Source: Enterobacter cloacae complex sp. R_G8 (GTDB taxonomy: Bacteria; Pseudomonadota; Gammaproteobacteria; Enterobacterales; Enterobacteriaceae). From it: a stretch of DNA of 64,000 nt. Under the pieces are notes generated by a model that saw nothing but the letters and a program-made list of their open reading frames with translations, searched no databases and was not told the origin of the DNA. Made by a program: the position numbers and the translations under genes. The DNA lies in NCBI RefSeq assembly GCF_024599795.1, contig NZ_CP102246.1, positions 3,100,001 to 3,164,000 on the forward strand, given 5' to 3'. This document shows, in pieces, positions 15,201 through 24,693 of this stretch. Positions within the stretch are counted from its first letter, which is position 1, and the number at the start of each line of letters is the position of its first letter.

Positions 15201-15343
15201 TAAATACTGTTATCGGTCGCCATCGTCAGCCTGTCGGCATAGTTCGTGGCGGTATCACCTGTAAAACCCTGTTGCTCCAGTGCCTGCAAAAAATTAAGCA
15301 CCAGCTGAACGACGCCAGGTGCTTGAGAAATCTGTGGGATCAT
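12287..15343 (-). CDS. ydiJ: FAD/Fe-S oxidoreductase YdiJ (D-2-hydroxyglutarate dehydrogenase type)
   Basis: A 1018-aa multidomain flavoprotein, the same length as E. coli YdiJ. Residues about 45-280 form a PCMH-type FAD-binding domain (FTPRGGGTGTNGQALNQGIIID, TIGGMINTDASGQGS). Residues about 300-550 form the FAD-oxidase C-terminal domain ending NRLNPGKICPP. The region about 590-720 holds Fe-S cysteines (CNGNGLCFNFDVKSPMCPS, CLACKACSTQCPIKIDVPE). The C-terminus has a CCG-type domain (VGCCGMAGTYGHEVKNH). YdiJ homologues oxidise D-2-hydroxyglutarate or related 2-hydroxyacids and pass electrons to the respiratory chain. A PurR-like box lies just upstream, between ydiJ and the divergent ydiK. Confidence 0.92.
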   Translation of the reverse strand: MIPQISQAPGVVQLVLNFLQALEQQGFTGDTATNYADRLTMATDNSIYQLLPDAVVFPRSTADVALIARLATQERFSALVFTPRGGGTGTNGQALNQGIIIDMSRYMNRIIEINPEEGWVRVEAGVIKDQLNQYLKPYGYFFAPELSTSNRATIGGMINTDASGQGSLVYGKTSDHVLGVRAVLLGGDILDTQPMPVELAETLGKENTASGRIYRTVLERCRDNRQLILDKFPKLNRFLTGYDLRHVFNDELTQFDLTRVLTGSEGTLAFITEARLDITRLPKVRRLVNVKYDSFDSALRNAPFMVEAQALSVETVDSKVLNLAREDIVWHSVRELITDVPDKEMLGLNIVEFAGDDAELIDSQVTTLCQRLDELIAQGEGGVIGWQLCNDLAGIERIYAMRKKAVGLLGNAKGAAKPIPFAEDTCVPPEHLADYIVEFRALLDSHGLSYGMFGHVDAGVLHVRPALDMCDPQQEILMKQISDEVVALTAKYGGLLWGEHGKGFRAEYSPAFFGEQLFGELRKVKAAFDPNNRLNPGKICPPEGIDAPMLQVDAVKRGTYDRQIPIAVRASWRGALECNGNGLCFNFDVKSPMCPSMKITSNRIHSPKGRATLVREWLRLLADRGVDPLKLEQELPEKRASLRSLIERTRNSWHANKGEYDFSHEVKEAMSGCLACKACSTQCPIKIDVPEFRSRFLQLYHTRYLRPMRDHLVATVESYAPLMARAPKTFNFFINQPLVRKLSEKHIGMVDLPLLSVPSLQRQLVGHRSANMTLEQLEALSPEQKAKVVLVVQDPFTSYYDAQVVADFVRLAEKLGYQPVVLPFSPNGKAQHIKGFLNRFAKTAQKTSDFLNRVAELGMPMVGVDPALVLCYRDEYTQTLGDKRGDFHVMLVHEWLPAALEQTTAMEVSGESWYLFGHCTEVTALPGAPAQWASIFARFGAKLESVSVGCCGMAGTYGHEVKNHANSLGIYELSWHQAMQRLPRNRCLATGYSCRSQVKRVEGNGVRHPLQALLEIIG

Positions 15344-15368
15344 GACTGTCGACCCTAATTAGAGTGGG

Positions 15369-15384
15369 ATGAAACCGTTTGCGT
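15369..15384. promoter_or_regulatory. Candidate PurR operator between ydiJ and ydiK
   Basis: Read on the - strand this is ACGCAAACGGTTTCAT, which agrees with the PurR box ACGCAAACGTTTNCNT at nearly every position. It lies 26 bp upstream of the ydiJ start and about 160 bp from the divergent ydiK start, so it could serve either gene. Confidence 0.6.
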
Positions 15385-15542
15385 TGTGTCTGGAAAGTTT
15401 TATCACATTTTTTTCTTATGTGCTTCGCTGAATTACGGGCAAAATCCGCCTGTCAAAAATCGCTGATATCATTAATGATTAGAGAGACGCGGTTATCCGT
15501 TCCCGCCAGCCTCGCTGGTGTTTATTAAGGAAAGTTTCATTT

Positions 15543-16658
15543 ATGGTCAATCTTCGCCAGCCCAGGGATGTTGCGCAAATTATGCTGTCGGTGCTGTTTC
15601 TGGCCCTCATGATTATTGCGTGTCTGTGGATTGTTCAACCTTTCATACTTGGCTTCGCCTGGGCCGCGACGGTGGTCGTGGCGACCTGGCCGGTGCTGTT
15701 ACGTTTGCAAAAACTGCTGTTTGGCCGCCGCGGTCTGGCGGTACTGGTCATGACGCTGCTGCTGTTCCTGCTGTTTATTATTCCAATTGCGCTGCTGGTG
15801 AACAGTCTTGTCGATTCCAGTGGCCCGGTGATTCGCGCCGTTACCAGCGGTGATTTAACGCTACCGGATCTCGCCTGGCTGAACAGCATTCCGGTGGTAG
15901 GCGCCAAACTTTACAGCGGCTGGCACAGCCTGCTGGAGATGGGCGGCAGCGCGCTGATGGCAAAAGTACGTCCGTATATTGGCACCACCACCACCTGGTT
16001 TGTGGGTCAGGCGGCCCATATTGGCCGCTTTATGATGCACTGTGCGCTGATGCTGGTCTTCAGCGCCCTGCTCTACTGGCGCGGTGAGCAGGTAGCGTTG
16101 GGCGTTCGCCATTTCGCCACCCGACTGGCCGGCAAACGCGGCGATGCTGCGGTTCTGCTGGCGGCGCAGGCCGTGCGGGCGGTTGCGCTTGGCGTGGTCG
16201 TCACGGCGCTGGTGCAGGCGGTGCTGGGCGGTATTGGCCTGGCCATTTCTGGCGTGCCGTACGCCACCGTCTTTACGGTGGTGATGCTGATGACCTGTCT
16301 TGCGCAACTGGGTCCGTTGCTGGTGCTGGTCCCCAGCATCATCTGGCTTTACTGGACGGGGGATACCACGTGGGGAACTGTTCTGCTGGTCTGGAGCTGT
16401 GTGGTCGGCACCATGGATAACGTGATTCGTCCCATCCTCATCCGCATGGGCGCGGACCTGCCGCTGATCCTGATCCTCTCCGGCGTCATTGGCGGGTTAA
16501 TCGCCTTTGGGATGATCGGTCTGTTTATTGGACCGGTGCTGCTTGCCGTCACCTGGCGTCTCTTCTCCGCCTGGGTACACGAAGTACCACCGCCGGGAAC
16601 TGACCCGGATGTGATTTTGAGCGAACTCGAAGAGCTGGAAGAGAAGAACACGCAGTAA
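15543..16658 (+). CDS. ydiK: AI-2E family inner-membrane transporter YdiK
   Basis: A 371-aa polytopic membrane protein. It has two N-terminal hydrophobic segments (residues about 15-35 and 38-58), a third at about 70-90, a longer loop, and four or more segments between about 150 and 340 including VVTALVQAVLGGIGLAISGVP and LILILSGVIGGLIAFGMIGL. This is the plan of the AI-2E/PerM transporter family. The substrate of YdiK is not established. AAGGAAAG upstream of the ATG gives the start. As in E. coli, it is divergent from ydiJ and followed by rprA. A REP element follows the stop. Confidence 0.92.
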   Translation: MVNLRQPRDVAQIMLSVLFLALMIIACLWIVQPFILGFAWAATVVVATWPVLLRLQKLLFGRRGLAVLVMTLLLFLLFIIPIALLVNSLVDSSGPVIRAVTSGDLTLPDLAWLNSIPVVGAKLYSGWHSLLEMGGSALMAKVRPYIGTTTTWFVGQAAHIGRFMMHCALMLVFSALLYWRGEQVALGVRHFATRLAGKRGDAAVLLAAQAVRAVALGVVVTALVQAVLGGIGLAISGVPYATVFTVVMLMTCLAQLGPLLVLVPSIIWLYWTGDTTWGTVLLVWSCVVGTMDNVIRPILIRMGADLPLILILSGVIGGLIAFGMIGLFIGPVLLAVTWRLFSAWVHEVPPPGTDPDVILSELEELEEKNTQ

Positions 16659-16666
16659 AAGGGGTT

Positions 16667-16697
16667 GCCGGGTGGCGCTGACGCTTACCCGGCCTAC
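16667..16697. repeat. REP element downstream of ydiK
   Basis: GCCGGGTGGCGCTGACGC followed by TTACCCGGCCTAC, the same palindromic core as the other REP copies in the window, 8 bp after the ydiK stop. Confidence 0.85.
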
Positions 16698-16817
16698 ATT
16701 CCCCCCTGCAATACTTAAACGTTGCTAAACTATTTATTCGCTACACACTGGTCCGACCCGCCTTTTTTGCTCTAAGTCCGCTATTCACCTCAAGAAATCT
16801 TTACTTCTCTTTAACTA

Positions 16818-16861
16818 TTGAGACGAATCTGATCGACGCTCAGGGCTGGCATGCCTACTAT
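16818..16861 (+). promoter_or_regulatory. rprA promoter with candidate RcsB site
   Basis: TACTAT (16856-16861) is a -10 hexamer six bases before the expected RprA 5' end at 16868. TTGAGACGAATCTGATCG (16818-16835) resembles the RcsB-responsive element upstream of E. coli rprA as I remember it. No good -35 is seen, which fits an activator-dependent promoter. Confidence 0.6.
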
Positions 16862-16867
16862 TAGCTC

Positions 16868-16973
16868 ACGGTTATAAATCAACACCTTGATTTATAAGCA
16901 TGGAAATCCCCTGAGTGAAACAACGAATTGCTGTGTGTAGTCTTTGCCCATCTCCCACGATGGGCTTTTTTTT
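16868..16973 (+). ncRNA. rprA: RprA small regulatory RNA
   Basis: About 106 nt, the length of E. coli RprA, and nearly identical to it from ACGGTTATAAATCAACA onwards. A 5' stem-loop forms from TATAAATCAA and TTGATTTATA. The conserved single-stranded stretch GGAAATCCCCTGAGTGAAAC follows. The 3' intrinsic terminator is GCCCATC-TCCCAC-GATGGGC (16946-16965) followed by eight T. RprA is an Hfq-dependent sRNA that activates rpoS translation and represses targets such as csgD, under RcsB control. It sits after ydiK as in E. coli. Confidence 0.97.
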
Positions 16974-16980
16974 ATCCTGA

Positions 16981-19356
16981 CTACGCGTGCTGAACCTGAC
17001 AGGTGCTTAGCATGCGCCATTCAGCAGGCAGCACCCGCGTCTCTCCCGTCACATTGACCGTCACCACGTCGCGAATATCCGCCGACGATGCCCCCACCTG
17101 CAGCTCAAACTCGCCCGGCTCAACAATGCGTTTGCCGTCCCGACGGGTGAAGTTGAACATCTCCACGGGCAGCGTAAAGGTGAGCGTGGCCGTTTCGCCC
17201 GGCGCGAGCGCCACGCGCTGGAACGCTTTCAGCTCCTGAAGCGGCCGCACCTGCGTGGCAACCTGATCCCGGACGTACACCTGCACCACCTCGCTGCCGC
17301 TGCGTTCACCGCGGTTGGTGACGTCAATACTCAGCACCACCTCGCCGTCCACCGGTACGCTGTTTTGCGCGAGACGTGCTGCGCCCCAGTTAAATTGCGT
17401 CCAGCCAAGACCAAAACCAAAGGGATAGCGGGAGCCAAAGTGGAACGCGAATGGCGTGCCGCCGCTTTTCAGCTTGTGGTTGTAGTAGTACGGCATGGCG
17501 CCCGCACTTTTCGGCACGCTCACCACCAGACGTCCCTGCGGCTCCGCGCGGCCGGTTAACACATCGGCAATCGCCCAGCCCCCTTCCTGCCCAGGCGCCC
17601 AGGCCATCATCAGCGCCGCGACCTTATCTTCCAGCCCCTGAAGGTTGTACGGCCGCCCGCCGGTCATCACCACAATCACCGGTTTGCCCGTGGCGACCAG
17701 GGCGTCCAGCAACTGTTGCTGAACGCCAGGCAGGTTCAGGGAATCGGTATCGGATCCTTCCCCTACTGTGCCGCTCTGGAACAAACCGGCGAGGTCGCCG
17801 ACGCAGGCCACCACCACGTCGCTCTCCTGCGCGGCGTTCACGGCTTCGGGGATCAGCGCGGTACTTTGCGACACCGGCGACTGCTGCATCGGTTTGCCCC
17901 CGCTGTCACCCGGGAAGACCGGCGCACCCGCCATCCGTTTTTCAATGATGTGACACCCTTTGGCGTAACGCACGTTCGACGCGCCCAGATAGTGCTCCAG
18001 CGCCGCGCGCGGGGTCGTCACCTGCGAGGTTTCGTCAACCATATCGCTGATAATTAAATGCACCGGGAAGCTGTAGCCGCTGAGCAACGCCAGCGGATCG
18101 TCCGCCGTGGGTCCCACCACCGCCACGCGGGGTTTGCCGCCGAGAGGCAAAATGCCGTTATTCTCCAGCAACGTCAGCGAGCGGGTCGCCACCTCACGTG
18201 CAACCTGCCGGGTGGTCTCATTTTGCAAATCAATGCCGCGTTCATCGGCATACGGGTTTTCAAACAGGCCGAGACGGAATTTTTCGGTCAGCACGCGTCC
18301 TACAATTTCGTCCACTTTTGCCATGGAGATCAGACCACGCCCGACGGCCTCGGCCAGATGGCGGGCGCAGTCATCTTTCGGCAGCTCAACATCAAGCCCG
18401 GCGTTAAAGGCCAGTGCGGCGGATTCGGTCGCATCATGCGAGACCCCGTGATGCTGATGCAGCAGGCTGACGCCGCCATAGTCCGCCACAACGATCCCGT
18501 CAAAGCCCCACTGTTCGCGCAGGACGGTGGTCAGCAGGAAGTGGTCGCTGTGCCCCGGCTGATTGTCGATATCGTGGTAGGCTGGCATCACCGACCCGGC
18601 ATTGGCCAGCTTCACTGCCATTTCAAATGGCAGCAGGAAGGTATCATTCAGCTCGCTAAAGCCCAGATGAACCGGGGCATGGTTGCGCGCCCCCTCGCTG
18701 AACGAGTGGCCCACATAGTGCTTAAGCGTGGCCAGCAGATCGCGTTTATCGCCCTGCAGCCCTTTAACGTAGGCCGTGGCCATCACCCCCACCAGCCAGG
18801 GATCTTCGCCAAAGGTCTCTTCCGTGCGCCCCCAGCGCACATCGCGGGAGACATCCAGTACCGGGGCCAGCCCCTGCTGACAGCCCACAGAGCGCGCTTC
18901 TTTACCTATCTGCTCTGCTGCCTGCTGCACCAGGGCCGGATCCCAGGTTGAACCGTAGTTCAGCGAGGACGGGAACAGCGTCGCATCTTTGCACAACAAC
19001 CCCACCAGACACTCCTCATGGAACAGCGCCGGAATGCCAAGCCGCGTCTCTTCCATCATCATGCGCTGCAGACGGTTGGCGGCGCGCACGCCGGTTTGCG
19101 CATCAACGATATGGGTGCCCAGCGGACGGGTGATCTGCCCGACGCCCAGCTTCAGTCGTTCGCTGAGCGAGGCCTGTTCACTCACCCCCGCGAATTCATC
19201 ACTCAAATCGCTGCGTTCACGGTGGTTGCCGTTTTCATCGAGGATCAGCCAGTACGCGTGCATCTGGGCAAATTTCTCTTCCGGGGTCATGCGTGCCAGT
19301 AAGTCGGCGACGCGCTCGTGCACGGGACGTCCCGCGTCCTTATAGATTGCAGTCAT
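16981..19356 (-). CDS. GH3 family beta-glycosidase (beta-glucosidase or beta-xylosidase)
   Basis: A 791-aa cytoplasmic glycoside hydrolase family 3 enzyme without a signal peptide. The N-terminal TIM barrel carries RDVRWGRTEETFGEDPWLVG and KHYVGHS, and the nucleophile region GFDGIVVADYGGVSLL (Asp near residue 290). The alpha/beta sandwich domain follows (RSLTLLENNGILPLGGKPRVAVVGP; GEGSDTDSLNLPGVQQQLL). A fibronectin-III-like C-terminal domain contains VTNRGERSGSEVVQVYVRD. It would hydrolyse a beta-glycoside imported intact. It starts 3 bp after the stop of the upstream symporter gene, so the two form a tight operon. The exact sugar is not readable. The gene pair occupies the position where E. 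coli has ydiL onward. Confidence 0.88.
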   Translation of the reverse strand: MTAIYKDAGRPVHERVADLLARMTPEEKFAQMHAYWLILDENGNHRERSDLSDEFAGVSEQASLSERLKLGVGQITRPLGTHIVDAQTGVRAANRLQRMMMEETRLGIPALFHEECLVGLLCKDATLFPSSLNYGSTWDPALVQQAAEQIGKEARSVGCQQGLAPVLDVSRDVRWGRTEETFGEDPWLVGVMATAYVKGLQGDKRDLLATLKHYVGHSFSEGARNHAPVHLGFSELNDTFLLPFEMAVKLANAGSVMPAYHDIDNQPGHSDHFLLTTVLREQWGFDGIVVADYGGVSLLHQHHGVSHDATESAALAFNAGLDVELPKDDCARHLAEAVGRGLISMAKVDEIVGRVLTEKFRLGLFENPYADERGIDLQNETTRQVAREVATRSLTLLENNGILPLGGKPRVAVVGPTADDPLALLSGYSFPVHLIISDMVDETSQVTTPRAALEHYLGASNVRYAKGCHIIEKRMAGAPVFPGDSGGKPMQQSPVSQSTALIPEAVNAAQESDVVVACVGDLAGLFQSGTVGEGSDTDSLNLPGVQQQLLDALVATGKPVIVVMTGGRPYNLQGLEDKVAALMMAWAPGQEGGWAIADVLTGRAEPQGRLVVSVPKSAGAMPYYYNHKLKSGGTPFAFHFGSRYPFGFGLGWTQFNWGAARLAQNSVPVDGEVVLSIDVTNRGERSGSEVVQVYVRDQVATQVRPLQELKAFQRVALAPGETATLTFTLPVEMFNFTRRDGKRIVEPGEFELQVGASSADIRDVVTVNVTGETRVLPAEWRMLSTCQVQHA

Positions 19357-19359
19357 GTT

Positions 19360-20760
19360 TTACTCCTGTAGGGCGGAAGGGGCAGCCGGGCTGAGTTGCC
19401 CTGCTTCTGGCCGCACGTCACGCTTGCTGGCCAGTTCGCGGGCGATGGTATCCACCAGCCGGCTGTTGAGTTTGTAGATGGCAAGCAGTGCGACCATGCA
19501 GAGGAACAGCACGCACGGAATAAGGGTAAACAGTGCGTTAATGGTCGTGAGTACGTGCGGCGCCTGGGTTGCCTGGCCTGGCGCGTAATCCACCATCCCG
19601 AGCACCCAACCCACCACCGCTCCGCCCAGCGCCAGACCAAACTTGATGGCAAACAGCGCGGTGGAGAAGACCAGACCATCAAGCCGACGGCCGCTGCGGT
19701 GCTCTTCGTAGTCGACCACATCGGAGAACATGGTCCACTGTAGCGGCGTGGTCAGGTTCTGGATGAAGCTAAAGACAATATTGAGGCCGAAAATCAGCCA
19801 GACCTGTGAAGGCGGCAGGAAGAAGATCAGCGCCCCGAAAATCACGAAGGAAATAATGGTCCACTGATAGGCGCGCACGCGGTCAAATTTCCCCAGCAGC
19901 CGTTCGGATAATAATGCGCCACTTAAGGAGGCCACCATCCCGGAGACGATAAAGGCAAAGACCAGTTCCGGGCGCAACAGCACATAATTCACGTAATACA
20001 TCGTGGCAGAACCGCGCGTCACGACGGCCGTTAACAGCAAAATATTAAACAGGAACACAATTCGCCACTGGCTGTTCCCGGCCAGCAGTTTTAAATCGGT
20101 GAGCATGGAGCCAGAGGTGTCATTACGCGGAGAATAGCGCTCGCGGGTCATCAGGAAACAGCAGAAGAATAAAATAATCCCCAGCAATCCCATCAGGCTC
20201 ATGGCATAGAAATAGCCTTTCTGTACGTTGCCCTGCCCTAGATGCGAGACCAGCGGCAACGCGATAACCGTCACAATCAACCCGCCGATAAACGACAGGC
20301 CAAAACGCCACGACTGCAGCGAATGACGCTCGCGCGGATCCAGCGTCAGTGCGCCCGGCATGGCGCAGTAAGGGACGTTAATCGCGGAATAGATGAGGCT
20401 TAAAATCCCGTAGGTCACGCAGGCATACACGATTTTCGCCGTGGGCCCGACGTCGGGAACGTAGAACGTAATGAGGCAACTTACGCCAAACGGAATGGCA
20501 AACCAGAGCAGCCATGGACGGAAACGACCGTGACGCGTTTGGGTGCGATCCACCAGCGCGCCTATACAGGGATCAATAAAGGCGTCGACCACGCGCACCA
20601 CTAAAAACATGGTGCCCATAATGGCCGCAGGTAAACCGAAAACGTCTGTATAGAAATAAGCAAGAAATAACGTCGCTGTTTGCCAGACCAGCGCACTGGC
20701 CATATCACCTAAGCCATAACCTATTTTATCTTTGGTACGCAGTACAGAGGAGATTGTCAT
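19360..20760 (-). CDS. GPH-family sugar:cation symporter (MelB/XynT type)
   Basis: A 466-aa membrane protein with about twelve hydrophobic segments. It shows the GPH signatures DKIGYGLGDMASALVWQ near the N-terminus, VVRVVDAFIDPCIGALVDRTQTRHGRFRPW after helix 2, and FSDVVDYEEHRSGRRLDGLVFS in the second half. The family imports glycosides with Na+ or H+. Coupling with the downstream GH3 gene suggests uptake of a beta-linked xyloside or glucoside. The upstream 230 bp carry repeats that may be operators, but no dedicated regulator is adjacent. Confidence 0.88.
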   Translation of the reverse strand: MTISSVLRTKDKIGYGLGDMASALVWQTATLFLAYFYTDVFGLPAAIMGTMFLVVRVVDAFIDPCIGALVDRTQTRHGRFRPWLLWFAIPFGVSCLITFYVPDVGPTAKIVYACVTYGILSLIYSAINVPYCAMPGALTLDPRERHSLQSWRFGLSFIGGLIVTVIALPLVSHLGQGNVQKGYFYAMSLMGLLGIILFFCCFLMTRERYSPRNDTSGSMLTDLKLLAGNSQWRIVFLFNILLLTAVVTRGSATMYYVNYVLLRPELVFAFIVSGMVASLSGALLSERLLGKFDRVRAYQWTIISFVIFGALIFFLPPSQVWLIFGLNIVFSFIQNLTTPLQWTMFSDVVDYEEHRSGRRLDGLVFSTALFAIKFGLALGGAVVGWVLGMVDYAPGQATQAPHVLTTINALFTLIPCVLFLCMVALLAIYKLNSRLVDTIARELASKRDVRPEAGQLSPAAPSALQE

Positions 20761-20822
20761 TTGTTATTTGCCTTTTTATCAGGTTAAAACGTATTTCAAC
20801 CAGTTGCGCAAAATCCTGTTGA

Positions 20823-20889
20823 TTTGCGCGGTAAGGCTCAAGTATTAGCAACGCTTTGCGCGCTAACAATTGTCTAAACTAACAGACAA
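20823..20889. promoter_or_regulatory. Candidate control region of the symporter-GH3 operon
   Basis: There are two direct repeats, TTTGCGCGGTAA (20823-20834) and TTTGCGCGCTAA (20855-20866), 32 bp apart (about three helical turns). An inverted repeat TTGTCT-N8-AGACAA follows (20870-20889). All lie 60-130 bp upstream of the symporter start. The repeats are seen directly; a regulator binding them is inferred. Confidence 0.45.
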
Positions 20890-20946
20890 ATTATGATATT
20901 TGGTTTTTTACTTTATTTGTGATGGGGAGCAAATATAAGCGGAAAT

Positions 20947-20978
20947 AAAAAAGGCGAGGATTATTTCCCTCGCCTTTT
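20947..20978 (-). terminator. Intrinsic terminator of ppsA
   Basis: GGCGAGG (20953-20959) pairs with CCTCGCC (20968-20974). On the - strand the hairpin is followed by six T, 16 bp beyond the ppsA stop. Confidence 0.9.
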
Positions 20979-20993
20979 CAGATACGGATGACG

Positions 20994-23372
<2,379 letters not shown>

Positions 23373-23707
23373 CGAAACAATCCTTTTGTGATATTTGATC
23401 GGAGTAAGAAACACCTGACTACGTATTTATACTGGCATAATTATTAGCGCTAAAAAAACGGTGAATCGTGTAAGCAATTTAAATTTTCAACTTTTCGGAT
23501 ACTTTCCCACCATCCGATAACCCGATGATTCCTATATATTCAGCCAAAAACCACAAAAATGAAGTCGCTATTTGAAAAATGAAATCCACTTTTCAGGAAA
23601 ATCAAAAACACCGTTCCATTTATAATTAGGACAAGTTCTTTGCTGTGCAATTAACTTTTTTAATTTATGCTTTCAGACAATTAGGTCCGATATTCAGGGT
23701 GGATAAA
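23373..23707. promoter_or_regulatory. ppsA-ppsR divergent control region with a Cra (FruR) site
   Basis: This 335-bp intergenic region has no gene. GGTGAATCGTGTAA (23460-23473) fits the Cra consensus RSTGAAWCSNTHHW with one mismatch; E. coli ppsA is activated by Cra. The rest is AT-rich (especially 23510-23690) with A/T runs but no promoter I can assign confidently. Confidence 0.6.
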
Positions 23708-24541
23708 ATGGATAATGCTGTCGATCGCCACGTTTTTTATATTTCTGATGGTACGGCGATTACCGCCGAGGTGCTGGGGCACGCGGTGATGTCGCAGTTC
23801 CCCGTTTCGATTAACAGCATCACGCTGCCGTTTGTGGAAAATGAGAGCCGCGCGCGGGCGGTCAAGGATCAGATTGACGCCATTTACCAGCAGACCGGCG
23901 TGCGCCCGCTGGTCTTCTACTCCATTGTGATCCCGGAAATTCGCAGCATCATTCTGCAGAGTGAAGGGTTTTGCCAGGATATCGTTCAGGCGCTGGTGGC
24001 CCCGCTGCAGAGCGAGCTGAAACTCGACCCGACCCCCATCGCGCACCGAACCCACGGGCTGAACCCCGGCAACCTGACCAAATACGATGCGCGTATCGCC
24101 GCCATTGACTACACCCTGGCGCACGACGACGGGATCTCGCTGCGTAACCTCGACCAGGCGCAGGTCATTTTGCTGGGCGTCTCGCGCTGCGGTAAAACCC
24201 CAACCAGCCTCTACCTGGCGATGCAGTTTGGTATTCGTGCCGCTAACTACCCGTTCATTGCCGATGATATGGATAATCTGGTGCTGCCTGCTGCCCTGAA
24301 GCCGCTGCAGCACAAGCTGTTCGGTCTGACCATCAATCCGGAACGGCTGGCGGCGATCCGCGAAGAGCGACGCGAGAACAGCCGCTACGCCTCCATGCGC
24401 CAGTGCCGAATGGAAGTCTCCGAAGTGGAAGCGTTGTACCGCAAAAACCAGATCCCATGGCTCAACAGCACCAACTATTCGGTCGAAGAGATCGCCACCA
24501 AAATTCTCGACATCATGGGTCTCAATCGCCGCATGTACTAA
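23708..24541 (+). CDS. ppsR: PEP synthase regulatory protein (bifunctional kinase/pyrophosphorylase)
   Basis: A 277-aa DUF299 protein identical in length and very close in sequence to E. coli PpsR (YdiA). It inactivates PEP synthase by ADP-dependent threonine phosphorylation and reactivates it by Pi-dependent phosphorolysis. The family P-loop-like motif [15 protein letters not shown] lies near residues 150-165, and the C-terminus ([17 protein letters not shown]) is conserved. The start [17 protein letters not shown] is preceded by AGGGTGG. The gene's stop codon lies inside the TrpR operator of aroH. Confidence 0.96.
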   Translation: MDNAVDRHVFYISDGTAITAEVLGHAVMSQFPVSINSITLPFVENESRARAVKDQIDAIYQQTGVRPLVFYSIVIPEIRSIILQSEGFCQDIVQALVAPLQSELKLDPTPIAHRTHGLNPGNLTKYDARIAAIDYTLAHDDGISLRNLDQAQVILLGVSRCGKTPTSLYLAMQFGIRAANYPFIADDMDNLVLPAALKPLQHKLFGLTINPERLAAIREERRENSRYASMRQCRMEVSEVEALYRKNQIPWLNSTNYSVEEIATKILDIMGLNRRMY

Positions 24542-24552
24542 TATGCTAGTAC
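24535..24552 (+). promoter_or_regulatory. TrpR operator of aroH
   Basis: GTACTAATATGCTAGTAC is an almost symmetric match to the trp operator consensus GTACTAGTTAACTAGTAC. It overlaps the last codon and stop of ppsR and lies about 145 bp upstream of the aroH start, as in E. coli, where TrpR with tryptophan represses aroH. Confidence 0.9.
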
Positions 24553-24587
24553 ATTAGCTCAGATTCGGGTATCATCATCCACATCCT

Positions 24588-24605
24588 CGGGGCGGAGCCG
24601 CCCCG
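24588..24605. other. GC-rich hairpin in the aroH 5' leader
   Basis: CGGGGCGG (24588-24595) pairs perfectly with CCGCCCCG (24598-24605). No T-run follows, so it is not a standard terminator. It lies between the TrpR operator and aroH and would form in the aroH transcript or at the end of a ppsR transcript. Confidence 0.6.
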
Positions 24606-24693
24606 AACTTGAAATCAGCAGGGATTGGTTTAAGGTGATGCCCATCACTTCCCGGTAGTCTGCCGATGAAGCACAAAATTTCTGAGACATTCC

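Noticed and set aside
20916..20935. Possible CRP site TTTGTGATGGGGAGCAAATA upstream of the symporter gene
   Set aside because: The left half TGTGA is good, but the right half (GCAAA) lacks TCACA. Too weak to list as a site.
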